Assembly: GCF_001577755.1 (NCBI RefSeq)
Contig: NZ_CP010776.1
Coordinates: 806,001-870,000 of the forward strand
Reading direction: 5' to 3'
DNA: 64,000 nt
From: Rufibacter sp. DG15C
GTDB taxonomy: Bacteria > Bacteroidota > Bacteroidia > Cytophagales > Hymenobacteraceae
The notes under the pieces were generated by a model that saw only the letters and a list, made by a program, of their open reading frames with translations, ran no database searches and was not told the DNA's origin. Shown in pieces: positions 23,434-32,708 of this stretch. Position 1 is the first letter of the stretch. Each line of letters opens with the position of its first letter. Made by a program: the position numbers and the translations under genes.

Positions 23434-24770
23434 TTGGTGGCTTCTGTGGTCAGGTGACTACTTTGAAAACCCAGTTTCTTAAGGCCACCCTGCACATCTT
23501 TGTTGCTCATGAAAAGTTTCCAGAGCAGGCCGGTGCGGTAATTCTCAATCATAACAATGATTGGGCCCTGGTCAATGGCCAGGTAAGAGTCTGCATACCA
23601 GTTATGGTGCTCACTGAAGCCGTCCACAAAGCCGTATTCGCCCCATATCTTGTCACCAAGGTTGTTATAGAAATGCTTGAGCGCCTGCATAGAAAACTCT
23701 GGCGTGTACGGGAACGCAGACAGCGCCGCCGTGGGCGAGATTACGCCCAAATCCTCAGTGGGTGAATGGGCGGCGTAACCGCGGTAGCTGTCTGAGGCCG
23801 TTAAGCCCCAGCTGTTGGCGCTGTAGCCTTTGTATTTCTTGGGGTTGTCTATACAGTAGGCCCGATTGATGAGCGTGTGGTTTTTGTTCTGCTCCCAGTA
23901 GTCTGCGTAATTGTCTTTAAGGCCGCGTGGGTCCAATCCCAGAAAAGAGTAATGGGAGAAGAACAGCGGCCCGCCGTAGTCAAAGCCTAGCGGCAGCTTT
24001 ATACCGTAATATTCCCGCCCGTTGCGGAAGTAGTTGCTATTGGCCCAGCCCTGGTGGTACACCTGCGGACTGATGGAGAAGCGCGGCGAAGAAGCGGCCA
24101 GCACATAGGTAATTAAACACTCATTGAAGCCTCTTATCTGGTGATTCATGCTCCAGTCGTTGTTGGGGCTCCAGTGCCAGTACAACACGTTCTGGTTGTT
24201 CTGGGTGTGCCAGTTCCACTCAATGCCGTCCCAGAGCCACTGTATCTTGTTGCGCAGCTGGTTCTCGGCGGGCGTGTCTTTGGTGAAATACTGTTTAGCG
24301 CAGAGCAGGCCCTGAAACAGGAAAGAGGTTTCTACCAGATCGCCGCCGTCGTCTTTGGGGCTGAACCGGATCACCTTGCCCGTCTCGCCGTTGAGCCAAT
24401 GCGGGAAAACCCCATGGAACATGTCTGCCTTCCAGAGGAAATTGACAATCTTCTGTACGCGTTCGGCGGCTTGTTGACGGGTAATCCAACCGCGCTCGGC
24501 GGCTACTATGATTCCCATGACGCCAAAGCCCGTGCCTCCCGTGGTCACTACCTCATTGCCATAGTCAAACGAGGTGTTGCTGCGCTCGCGGGCCATGCCG
24601 CTCACCGGGTGACCGAAGTCCCAAAAGTATTTGAAGGTTTGTTTTTGCACCAGGTCCAGGAGCTGCTCGTCTGTGAGGTTTTTGGGACGCTTGGCCGCGT
24701 TTTTCTTCTGGGCCATGGTCCAACCAGAAAGCAGGCAACAAAGGAGAAGGAGAGCGAAGAAGTGCTTCAT
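23430..24770 (-). CDS. GH144-like glucanase (glucoamylase-family protein) A
   Basis: Exported enzyme of 446 residues with a single (alpha/alpha)6-barrel of the bacterial glucoamylase/GH144 type; the founding GH144 enzymes are endo-beta-1,2-glucanases. The signal peptide ends near WTMAQ. Characteristic strings run through the protein: FKYFWDFGHPVSGMARERS, GGTGFGVMGIIVAAERGWI, MFHGVFPHWLNGETG, FSPKDDGGDLVETSFLFQGL, WHWSPNNDWSMNHQIRGFNE, GGPLFFSHYSFLGLDPRGL, AYCIDNP, NSWGLTASDSYRGY, ISPTAALSAFPYTPE and IDQGPIIVMIENYR. Unlike its paralogue at 26437 it has no lipobox and no C-terminal extension, so it is likely periplasmic. Confidence 0.92.
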   Translation of the reverse strand: MKHFFALLLLCCLLSGWTMAQKKNAAKRPKNLTDEQLLDLVQKQTFKYFWDFGHPVSGMARERSNTSFDYGNEVVTTGGTGFGVMGIIVAAERGWITRQQAAERVQKIVNFLWKADMFHGVFPHWLNGETGKVIRFSPKDDGGDLVETSFLFQGLLCAKQYFTKDTPAENQLRNKIQWLWDGIEWNWHTQNNQNVLYWHWSPNNDWSMNHQIRGFNECLITYVLAASSPRFSISPQVYHQGWANSNYFRNGREYYGIKLPLGFDYGGPLFFSHYSFLGLDPRGLKDNYADYWEQNKNHTLINRAYCIDNPKKYKGYSANSWGLTASDSYRGYAAHSPTEDLGVISPTAALSAFPYTPEFSMQALKHFYNNLGDKIWGEYGFVDGFSEHHNWYADSYLAIDQGPIIVMIENYRTGLLWKLFMSNKDVQGGLKKLGFQSSHLTTEATK

Positions 24771-24969
24771 GGTGCAATGATTTCTGAAGAAGATGGAAAG
24801 GAGGCATCTCCCGTCCGGTAATCCTTTCTAGGTTGGTTCAGGCAATTGCCGCTAGGCGTGCAACGCTGGCCACCGGGCCTTTCAATTGGTTTTCAGAGGG
24901 CAGCCTTTGGGCGCGTCTCTTTTATTTTTCCTAGCTCCTCTCCCAAATTCAGGAGAGGGCTGGAAAATC

Positions 24970-25007
24970 CGTTTTCGGGCTATTTTCTAGAAAATAGCCC
25001 GAAAACG
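24970..25007. repeat. 38-bp intergenic palindrome, copy 13 (perfect, co-varied)
   Basis: Arms CGTTTTCGGGCTATTTTC and GAAAATAGCCCGAAAACG are exact complements although they differ from the consensus at three positions per arm. All three are compensated. It lies 46 bp beyond the LamG lipoprotein stop. Confidence 0.97.
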
Positions 25008-25053
25008 GCAATCATTATCATTCATTCAATTATTCAAGGGTGAGCGTACTCAA

Positions 25054-26325
25054 TTATTTCTCTGCGTTGTACATGGCCAACACTTCGGCGTCTGTCAAGG
25101 CAGTATGGAAGATACGAACCTCGTCCAGGCTACCTCTAAAGTGGTTCGCCGTGGTTTGGTTGTAGCCGCCCCAAGGCTCAGAGGCCCAAAGCGTACCACC
25201 GCGTGACTGGTTAAAACCAAACGCGAATTTGTTTTCTACTTCTGGGTTGGCATCATACTTCAAACCTTTCATAGTTCTTTCAATAGAGGCACTAGGTAAC
25301 AGCATGAAGTTGTCTCTCTCCATCAATACACCGTTCACATACAGTGATCTGGTTTTAGCCGTACCGTTGAACACAACGGCTATGTGTGCCCATTTGTCTT
25401 TCACAAGGGCTGCCATGCCACCAGCAGCGGTCAGGTTTTTCTCCACCTCAATGGCTTCCCAGCCACCAGAAGTACCTGTCATGCCATCTCCATTAAAGAA
25501 GAAGTCTCCTGGGCTGGTAGTACCGTTGCCCCACTCATAGCGGGCTACCACTTTGGCGGTGTTGTAGTCTGCACCCAGTTCAAAGGCAAGGCCATGGAAG
25601 GCACCTAAGCCCATCACAAAGTGTGCCTTAGGATTGCCGCTACCGTCTACCTGACCGGCAGACGTGGCTTTCATCCAGAAGCTTAAGGTAAAGTTGCTGG
25701 AGTTCAACAGTTGCTCACCGTTAGGGATTTCAATGATAGAAGTGGTTCCGTTAAACACGGCGGCTTTACCCGCTTGACCTTTGCGGTCTTCGCCGTAGGT
25801 GATGGCTACCACACCACTAGCTGGTGCAGAGAAAGCGCCTACCTGGTCATTGGCGTTGCCGTCAAAAGACCAATGTGCAATCACACCCGGCAATGGCGCA
25901 GTGCCAGCGGTAGTAAACGTCTTGGTCATAGCTGCCATGGTCTGGCCGTCAGCGGCAGTCAAAGCCCCCATGCTCAAGGTGTAAGTGGTGCCGGCAACCA
26001 AAGGAGCGCTTGGTGTTAGGGTCACTTCCATGCCGCTAGTGGTTACAGTAGCTGGCACTGCATTGGTGTCTCCTTGCTTTTTAAGCGTGATGTTAGTATT
26101 GGTGGCACTAGTAGCATTAACCGGCACCGAGAACGTGGCTTTGATGGCAGCGTTGGTGGGCACGTTGGTGGCGGCCGTAGCCGTATTCAAGTCAACGGTG
26201 CCTGCCATCAGAGACTTTAACTCAAACTTGGTTGGGTTGTCATCCTCGTCATCACTACAGGCCGTGAATGAAAAAAGCGCCACTAGTACCAGCAGGCTTC
26301 TCCAATTGTTAAATAAGTGTTTCAT
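25054..26325 (-). CDS. LamG/Big-domain surface lipoprotein of the polysaccharide locus
   Basis: Lipoprotein of 423 residues; probable surface glycan-binding protein filling the SusE/SusF-type slot. Signal MKHLFNNWRSLLVLVALF ends in FTACSDDEDD, with an acidic stretch after the cysteine of the kind that marks surface export of Bacteroidota lipoproteins. Residues ~35-140 are a Big_5-like Ig domain (TNVPTNAAIKATFSVPVN, LVAGTTYTLSMGALTAADG). Residues ~150-420 are a LamG/concanavalin-like domain (VIAHWSFDGNANDQVG, AAVFNGTTSIIEIPNG, NFTLSFWMKAT, KWAHIAVVFNGTAKTRSLYVNG, FRGSLDEVRIFHTALTDAEV). No catalytic residues are evident. Confidence 0.88.
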   Translation of the reverse strand: MKHLFNNWRSLLVLVALFSFTACSDDEDDNPTKFELKSLMAGTVDLNTATAATNVPTNAAIKATFSVPVNATSATNTNITLKKQGDTNAVPATVTTSGMEVTLTPSAPLVAGTTYTLSMGALTAADGQTMAAMTKTFTTAGTAPLPGVIAHWSFDGNANDQVGAFSAPASGVVAITYGEDRKGQAGKAAVFNGTTSIIEIPNGEQLLNSSNFTLSFWMKATSAGQVDGSGNPKAHFVMGLGAFHGLAFELGADYNTAKVVARYEWGNGTTSPGDFFFNGDGMTGTSGGWEAIEVEKNLTAAGGMAALVKDKWAHIAVVFNGTAKTRSLYVNGVLMERDNFMLLPSASIERTMKGLKYDANPEVENKFAFGFNQSRGGTLWASEPWGGYNQTTANHFRGSLDEVRIFHTALTDAEVLAMYNAEK

Positions 26326-26436
26326 AAATAGTTTGTTTAGTGAATGTTATGTATGGTATTCGTAATAATAATGGCTTAATGATCAGCAGCACTTGGAGTA
26401 GCTTTAAAAGCTCTTCGGTGATGAACTATCATATTC

Positions 26437-28062
26437 TTAATGCAGGAACACGACCAGTTCTTTGTTTACAGAAGCATTCTTTAGGCGCAATCTATACGTG
26501 CCCGGGGGCAGCGCCTTCCCGAAGTTGACGGTGTGCAGACCTGTGGCTTTGGTTTCATTGGTCCAGATGGTTTCCACCACGGTGCCGTCCCCTTTCTCCA
26601 CTTGCAGCGTCAAGCCGGGTGCATTGTTGACCGCTACTTCTATCTGGTAGGCGTCTGCGTCTGGGTGCTTGAGCAAGTCCAGCAGATTGGACTGCACATC
26701 CAGCACCGCCAACGCAAAACCTGTCTCATACACTGGCTTCTGAATACCGGCCTTGGCTAAGCCTGCCTGAATCTCGGGCAAATTGGTGAACAGGGACCAA
26801 AGTAATCCGCTGCGGTAGTTCTCAATCATGGTGACAATGGGCCCTTGGTCAATAGCCAAATACTGCCGACCTACCCAATTTCTTTCCTTGTTGTAAGCGT
26901 CATACGGGCCATACTCTCCTATCATCACGGCCTTCAGGCTGGTGTACAGATGGCGCAGCACCTGCATAGAGAAGTAAGGCGTGTAAGGGAAAGAAGAAAG
27001 CGCCGCCGTGGGCGAAATGGTCCCGTTGTCATTGGTAGGGCTGTGCGCGGTATACCCGTTATAGGTGTCAGAGGCCGTCAAGCCCCACAGGCTGGCAAAG
27101 TAACCGTACTTCTTGGGGGCAGTATTGATGCTGTAAGACCGGTTGATCAAGGTGTGCTTGACGTTCTGCTGCCAATAGTTGGTGTATTGGTCTTGTAGTT
27201 GCCGCGGGTCTAAACTGATGAATGAGTAATGCGCGAAGAACAATGGCCCTCCATACTCCGGTCCCAGGTTAAGTTTATAGCCCTCATAGGTGCTGCCGTT
27301 CCAGAAACCACCGTTGCCAATCCAAGAGTTTTGGTACACGGTAGAAGGAATGGCGTGTGTGGGTGAAGACAAGGCCAACACGTAGGCAATCAGGCCCTCG
27401 TTCCAACCTTGGATGGGCATGTTCATCTCCCAGCCGTAGTTAGGGCTCCAGTGCCAGTACAGTTTGTTATCCCCTCTAGAGGCATACCAGTCCCACTCCA
27501 CGGTCTCCCAGAGTTGCGTGATTTTGGTGCGGAGCTCTACTTCTTTAGAATCTGAGCTATTGTAATACGCTCTGGCCGTGAGCAGTCCGTTCACCAGGTA
27601 AGCGGTCTCAATCACGTCTCCACCATTGTCTTTGGGGCTGAAGGCAATCACGTCACCGGTGCTGCCGCTCAGCCAATGGGGCCAAACACCGTGAAACCGA
27701 TCTGCCGCAGCTAGGAAATTGCATATCTTGAGTAATCTGTCCACGGCCTGGGCGCGGGTAATGAATCCTCTGTGCGTACCCACCACAATGGCCTGAATGC
27801 CAAAACCTGAGCCTCCGCTGGTCACCAAGTCACCAGACGTGGTACGTTCCCGCGCCAGGCCAGAGGTAGGGTGGGCAAAATCCCAGAAGTAGTTGAAGGT
27901 GCTTTTCTGCACCTCATCTAGGAGCTTCTTATCCTCTACCGTGGAAGATGGCGCCGCTGGCTGTGGTTCTGGGGTAGATTCTTCCTTTTCTTTACATGAA
28001 GAAGCCACACCCAACCACAGCAGGGTCATCAAAAAGAAAAATATAGGTGTTGGTCTCTTCAT
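26437..28062 (-). CDS. GH144-like glucanase lipoprotein B
   Basis: Second GH144-like enzyme, 541 residues, anchored as a lipoprotein (Cys23 in ASSC, followed by KEKEES). The barrel repeats the motifs of its paralogue at 23430: FNYFWDFAHPTSGLARERT, GGSGFGIQAIVVGTHRGFI, FHGVWPHWLSGSTGDV, FSPKDNGGDVIETAYL, WHWSPNYGWEMNMPIQGWNE, GGPLFFAHYSF, SPTAALSSFPYTPYF and IDQGPIVTMIENYR. An extra beta-domain of ~75 residues follows (VAVNNAPGLTLQVEKGDGTV ... GTYRLRLKNASVNKEL), perhaps carbohydrate-binding. The acidic residues after the lipid-anchored cysteine suggest the outer surface, so it may make the first cuts while the soluble paralogue works in the periplasm; that division of labour is inference. Confidence 0.92.
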   Translation of the reverse strand: MKRPTPIFFFLMTLLWLGVASSCKEKEESTPEPQPAAPSSTVEDKKLLDEVQKSTFNYFWDFAHPTSGLARERTTSGDLVTSGGSGFGIQAIVVGTHRGFITRAQAVDRLLKICNFLAAADRFHGVWPHWLSGSTGDVIAFSPKDNGGDVIETAYLVNGLLTARAYYNSSDSKEVELRTKITQLWETVEWDWYASRGDNKLYWHWSPNYGWEMNMPIQGWNEGLIAYVLALSSPTHAIPSTVYQNSWIGNGGFWNGSTYEGYKLNLGPEYGGPLFFAHYSFISLDPRQLQDQYTNYWQQNVKHTLINRSYSINTAPKKYGYFASLWGLTASDTYNGYTAHSPTNDNGTISPTAALSSFPYTPYFSMQVLRHLYTSLKAVMIGEYGPYDAYNKERNWVGRQYLAIDQGPIVTMIENYRSGLLWSLFTNLPEIQAGLAKAGIQKPVYETGFALAVLDVQSNLLDLLKHPDADAYQIEVAVNNAPGLTLQVEKGDGTVVETIWTNETKATGLHTVNFGKALPPGTYRLRLKNASVNKELVVFLH

Positions 28063-28152
28063 TCGTCTACGCGCTATTTTATTTTAAAGGCATCCTTTCT
28101 CTGAGCATTGTTACCGTCTCAGAGGGAAAGACCTTTTGCTTATACGCTTCTA

Positions 28153-28190
28153 CGTTTTTGGCCTGTTTCCTGGAAAATAAGCCAAAAACA
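28153..28190. repeat. 38-bp intergenic palindrome, copy 14
   Basis: 22 bp beyond the SusD stop, between SusD and GH144-like B. Left CGTTTTTGGCCTGTTTCC, right GGAAAATAAGCCAAAAACA. Confidence 0.92.
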
Positions 28191-28212
28191 GAGGAGCGAC
28201 TTTGTTTATCTG

Positions 28213-29703
28213 TTAGTAGCCTGGGTTCTGAGTAAGCACGCCGGCAGACTTGTCAATCTCGCCCTGCGGAATAGGCATCAATTCATGCTTACTGGCCACA
28301 AATCCTGTTTTGCCGGCCGCGTGCAGCACATCGGCGGCAATTCCCCAGCGCACCAGGTCAAAGAAGCGCTCATGCTCCATCGCAAATTCCACCCGGCGCT
28401 CGTGCCGGATAATGTCTCTTAACGCAGCTTGGTTGCGTTCCGTAATCCTAGGCAGAACAGCGGCGTTGCTTCCGCGGGCGCGGGCACGCACCATCTCCAG
28501 ATACATAAGGGCTTCATCTGTGTTTGCGACACCACCCAGTTCATTTGCGGCCTCGGCGGCCATCAAGACCACGTCTGCGTAGCGCAGAATTCTGATGTTC
28601 ACCCAAAGGCCATGCTTGTTGTTGGCTTCGGCCCTTACCTTAGGATCTGTGTACACTTTTTGGTTGTAGCGCTCATTGGGCACCGATGCCGGAATCACCT
28701 CGCCGTAGGGCGTGGTCTCACCTCTGAACAAGATGGTAGCTTCTTTTCTGGGGTCACCAGGCTCATAGGCATCTACCAATTGCTGTGATGGCGTGTTGAA
28801 GCCCCAGCCAAAGTCAAAGTCTCCAGATCCTCTCACGCCTTGCACCTCGGCGTATTGGGTGCCAAACTGATGGACAGTGTTGTGGATGGCCTGTATCTCA
28901 AATAGGGACTCTTTGCTGTTCTCCTTGGCCTCGGTAAAGATTTGATTGTACGGCGTGCTCAGGTCAAACATGCCAGAAGCCATCACGGCTTTGGCTTCGG
29001 CCAGCGCGCTGCCCCACTTCTTCTGGTATAGGTAGACTTTGGCCAGCATGCCTTGGGCAGCATATTTGGTAGGGCGGCCTATAAACTCAGAACCCCAGCT
29101 TGGAGGCAGGTTCACAGAGGCAAACTGAAGATCCTGCTCAATGAAACTGTACACCTGCGCCTGTGAAGACTGCGGAATGTTAAAGTTGTCACCTTGGGCC
29201 AGCACCTTTTCAATGATGGGCACGCGGCCGTAGGTTCTTACTAAATTAAAGTACAAGTAGCCTCTTACAAACCGCGCCTCTGCTTGTGAGGTACTATAAT
29301 CTGCCGGACTGATGTCATTTTTGCGCTCCTCGGCCTGCTGCAACACCAGATTACACTTACTGATCGCAGAAAAATGTGAGGTGTAAAAATCTGAGGTAAG
29401 ACCGTTGGTTGGCAGGATATTAAAGTTGTCCAGCGCCAGCTGGTCTGGGGCATCTGCCGGCGTACTTCCCTTGTCTGCGTCATCTGACGTGATGCTGGTA
29501 ATCCCTACAAAGGCAAACGCATGCACGCCCCACGCCCGAAGGTCTGAGTACATGCCATACACATACTGCGTCAAGCCGCCCGCCGGATAGTTTTCTGTAG
29601 TATAACGCCCTTGCGGCTGTCTGTCCAGGAAGTCATCACAGGAGGTGCTCACAGCCAAAACCCATAATAGACAAGCAGTGGTATATTTATATAGACGGTT
29701 CAT
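28213..29703 (-). CDS. SusD/RagB-family nutrient-binding lipoprotein
   Basis: Outer-membrane surface lipoprotein of 496 residues that lids the SusC pore and captures oligosaccharide. The signal ends in STSC (Cys22) then DDFLDRQPQG, the standard SusD start. Recognisable family parts are YSDLRAWGVH, SAISKCNLVLQQAEE, EARFVRGYLYFNLVRTYG, KYAAQGMLAKVYLYQKKW, LRYADVVLMAAEAANELGG, MVRARAR, IRHERRVEFAMEHERFFDLVRWG and the C-terminal LMPIPQGEIDKS ... LTQNPGY. It starts 5 bp after the SusC stop, so the two are co-translated from one message. A palindrome follows it. Confidence 0.97.
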   Translation of the reverse strand: MNRLYKYTTACLLWVLAVSTSCDDFLDRQPQGRYTTENYPAGGLTQYVYGMYSDLRAWGVHAFAFVGITSITSDDADKGSTPADAPDQLALDNFNILPTNGLTSDFYTSHFSAISKCNLVLQQAEERKNDISPADYSTSQAEARFVRGYLYFNLVRTYGRVPIIEKVLAQGDNFNIPQSSQAQVYSFIEQDLQFASVNLPPSWGSEFIGRPTKYAAQGMLAKVYLYQKKWGSALAEAKAVMASGMFDLSTPYNQIFTEAKENSKESLFEIQAIHNTVHQFGTQYAEVQGVRGSGDFDFGWGFNTPSQQLVDAYEPGDPRKEATILFRGETTPYGEVIPASVPNERYNQKVYTDPKVRAEANNKHGLWVNIRILRYADVVLMAAEAANELGGVANTDEALMYLEMVRARARGSNAAVLPRITERNQAALRDIIRHERRVEFAMEHERFFDLVRWGIAADVLHAAGKTGFVASKHELMPIPQGEIDKSAGVLTQNPGY

Positions 29704-29708
29704 ATAGC

Positions 29709-32708
29709 TTAGAAATTAATGTTTACACCACCTGTGAAAATAACCGGAACCGGGTAGGTACCGTTGTCCACGCCAGACTCCAACACGCCGCCGCCCACTT
29801 CAGGAGAATAGCCCGTGGCTTTGGTAAAGGTTTTCAGGTTCTGGGCATTTACATATACTTTGGCACCCTTTAGTTTGAGCATGTTTAGTACCCCGCCCGG
29901 CAAGTTGTAGCCCAGTGTGAGGTTCCTGATTCTGAAGTAATCCCCTTTCTCTAGGTAGTAGTCTGACGGCCTGAAGTTCTGGGAACGGGTATTGTCCAAG
30001 ATTGGCTCTTTGTTAGAAGTGCCCGGACCGGTCCAGCGGTCTAAACGACGGGCCTCATAGTTAAGAATAGAGAAGTTGGCAGCAATTCTGTTGTTGTAAA
30101 TGTAGTTGCCGGCTACTCCTTGCACATCCAAGCCTAATTCAAAACCTTTGTAATTTAGGTTGAGCGAAGCCCCATAGATAAAGTCTGGTGTTGGTGACCC
30201 TAGGAAGGTTCTGTCCTTGTTGTCAATGATATTGTCTCCGGTAAGGTCCTTGAACTTGATGTCTCCCGGAGAAACTGGCACGGCGCTGGCCGGTGAATTG
30301 GCAATCTCATCTTGTGATTGGTAAATTCCCTCCTGCACATAGCCGTAAAAAGCCCCAATAGGATAACCCAAAGAAGTTCTGGAGTTGCCATTTATTAATT
30401 CATAGCCAATATTGTCTCCAAATGAAGTCACCTCATTGTGAACCGTGGTGGCGTTGGCACTTAAACTGTAACCAAAGTCTCCTTTCTGATCACGCCAGGT
30501 AGCGGATAATTCAAAGCCTTTGTTCAACACGCTAGCCGCGTTGGTGAAAGTAGGCGGAATACCTGCGCCGGCAGGCGGAGCCACTATCACCAAAATCTTC
30601 TCTGTCTTGCGGTTATAATAGTCTGCATCTATGGTTAACCGATTGTTGAGCGTAATTACCTCCACACCGGCATCGGCGCCTTCGGTCACTTCCCATTGAA
30701 TGAATGGATTAGGAACATACTCTGGCACCGCCGCCGGATACACATTCTCTCCAAACACGGCAGATACCCCAGAGTTAAGGACCGGATAAATGGCATATCT
30801 GTTGCTGATGTTTTGATTGCCTTGTCTACCCCAAGAGGCTTTCAACTTAAGAAAGTCTACATATTTCTGGTTCTGCATAAAGGACTCATCAGAGATTACC
30901 CAACCCGCGCCTACCGCCGGAAAGTTGTCAAACTGGTTATTTGGTCCAAAGCGCGAGGTTCCATCCCGGCGTAATGACACGTTTAACAGGTACTTGTTGG
31001 CAAAGGCGTAATTAACCCTGAAGAAGGCAGAGGCTAAGGCTTCTTCGCCGGCGTTGCCAAAGTTGCGCTCGGCTTCCAGGTCATTGCTGATGTCCAGGAA
31101 CCAGAAATCTGGGTTATTGGGGATGGGCGTAGTTAAGCCCTGCGTAGAACCGCCCAGGTTGTCGTCTGCTCTGTACTGGGCCGTGGCGCCCAACAACACC
31201 GTGAAGTCATGCTTTTCATTAAAGGTCTTGGAATAGGTAAGGGTATGGTCCTGCTGCCAGCTGGTAAAGGTGGCCTTGTTTTGTCTTACCCCGCTAATGT
31301 CATTGAACTGCGCGCGCTGGTCACCAAAGCCTACTGAGAAAATGGGTGAGTAGCCTCGCTCCTGGTTAAAGCCTAGGTCTGTGTAAAACGTAGAGCGCCA
31401 GGTAAAGGCTTTCAGAAACTTCACTTCGCCGAAGGCTGAACCTACAAACCGGTACCCATTGCTGACAGTGGTACCTTTGTAAATCTCCATGAACGCTACC
31501 GGGTTGCCCACCTGCGCTCTCTGGAAAGAAGGACCTGAGTTGTATGCCCCCGAAGAATGGTACGGCGAATAGACAGGTGCTGCCCACAGAGAATTCAAGA
31601 TGCCTCCCGTGGCCGGCGTTCTGTCCCACCGGAACAAGCTGATATCTGCCCCTACTTTCAGGTTTTCATTTACGGTGAACTCATCGCGTAAGTGAGCGGT
31701 GTAGCGTTTGTAAGAATCATACTTCACCAACCCGTCTTGGTTAAAATAGTTGAGGCTAAAGCTGGCCGCGTTACGTTCTGTGCCGCTGGTGATGCTGAGG
31801 CTATTGTTGTTAATGAAGGCGTTCTCGCGCAGAATCTGGTCCTGCCAGTCTGTGTCTGCGGTATAGCCGTTAAAATCAAAGTCAAAGGGTGCCTGTCCTA
31901 AGTTGGCCAACTGTTCATTGTAGAGCTGCTTAAATTGGGCGGCATTGGCCACGTCAATCTTTTTGGCCACCCGTTGAATACCGGCATAGGAGTTAAAGTT
32001 GATGTTGGTCTCCCCTTTCTTGGCCCGCTTGGTAGTAACAATGATAACCCCGTTGGCACCCTGTAACCCGAAGATGGCCAACGAAGAGGCATCCTTCAGT
32101 ATCTCCATGGATGCAATGTCATTAGGGTTCACGAAGTCAATGTTATTGGCAAAAATACCGTCCACTACATACAGCGGGGTAGTTCCTGCATTCAAGGAAC
32201 CAATCCCTCTAATCCGGATGGTAGGTGCTGCCCCAGGAGAGCCGTTGTTAGTGATCAAGACTCCAGCCGCCTTCCCTTGAATGGAATTCAATGGGTTAGG
32301 AGCAGGAGTGTCCTCAAACTCTTCGGCTTTTAAAGACACAATGGAGCCCGTAACGTCTCTTTTTTCTTGCGTGCCATAGCCTATCACCACTACTTGCTGT
32401 AGTTCATTGGCAGCGGCCTGCATGGTCACATTAATATTTGACCTACCGTTCACTGGAACCTCTTGCGTGGCAAACCCAAGATAGCTGATGACCAGTGTAG
32501 CATTGGAAGGAACGTTGTTAATGGTATACTCCCCATTCACATCTGTATTGGAGCCGTTAGTGCTTCCCTTCACCAGCACGCTGGCACCAATGAGGGCTTC
32601 ATTGGCATCTCCACCCGTCACTTTCCCCTTTACCGTCAGGGTTTCCTGGGCATACAAAGAGGTTAGACAAAAGAAGCTTAAGAATATAAAAAGTAGAGGT
32701 CTCTTCAT
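29709..32708 (-). CDS. SusC/RagA-family TonB-dependent transporter
   Basis: Outer-membrane TonB-dependent importer of oligosaccharides, 999 residues. Order of parts: signal peptide to about LYAQ (residue 21); CarboxypepD_reg domain (VKGKVTGGDANEALIGASVLV ... NGEYTINNVPSN ... LVISYLGFATQEV, ~24-110); TonB-box region LQQVVVIGYGTQEKRDVTGS; plug domain (SIQGKAAGVLITNNGSPG, PTIRIRGIGSLNAGTTPLYVVDG); and a 22-strand barrel ending in an aromatic-terminated strand VIFTGGVNINF. No extra N-terminal STN domain is present, so regulation by an anti-sigma factor is not expected. It heads the structural genes of the locus; the 600-bp gap upstream should hold its promoter. Confidence 0.97.
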   Translation of the reverse strand: MKRPLLFIFLSFFCLTSLYAQETLTVKGKVTGGDANEALIGASVLVKGSTNGSNTDVNGEYTINNVPSNATLVISYLGFATQEVPVNGRSNINVTMQAAANELQQVVVIGYGTQEKRDVTGSIVSLKAEEFEDTPAPNPLNSIQGKAAGVLITNNGSPGAAPTIRIRGIGSLNAGTTPLYVVDGIFANNIDFVNPNDIASMEILKDASSLAIFGLQGANGVIIVTTKRAKKGETNINFNSYAGIQRVAKKIDVANAAQFKQLYNEQLANLGQAPFDFDFNGYTADTDWQDQILRENAFINNNSLSITSGTERNAASFSLNYFNQDGLVKYDSYKRYTAHLRDEFTVNENLKVGADISLFRWDRTPATGGILNSLWAAPVYSPYHSSGAYNSGPSFQRAQVGNPVAFMEIYKGTTVSNGYRFVGSAFGEVKFLKAFTWRSTFYTDLGFNQERGYSPIFSVGFGDQRAQFNDISGVRQNKATFTSWQQDHTLTYSKTFNEKHDFTVLLGATAQYRADDNLGGSTQGLTTPIPNNPDFWFLDISNDLEAERNFGNAGEEALASAFFRVNYAFANKYLLNVSLRRDGTSRFGPNNQFDNFPAVGAGWVISDESFMQNQKYVDFLKLKASWGRQGNQNISNRYAIYPVLNSGVSAVFGENVYPAAVPEYVPNPFIQWEVTEGADAGVEVITLNNRLTIDADYYNRKTEKILVIVAPPAGAGIPPTFTNAASVLNKGFELSATWRDQKGDFGYSLSANATTVHNEVTSFGDNIGYELINGNSRTSLGYPIGAFYGYVQEGIYQSQDEIANSPASAVPVSPGDIKFKDLTGDNIIDNKDRTFLGSPTPDFIYGASLNLNYKGFELGLDVQGVAGNYIYNNRIAANFSILNYEARRLDRWTGPGTSNKEPILDNTRSQNFRPSDYYLEKGDYFRIRNLTLGYNLPGGVLNMLKLKGAKVYVNAQNLKTFTKATGYSPEVGGGVLESGVDNGTYPVPVIFTGGVNINF

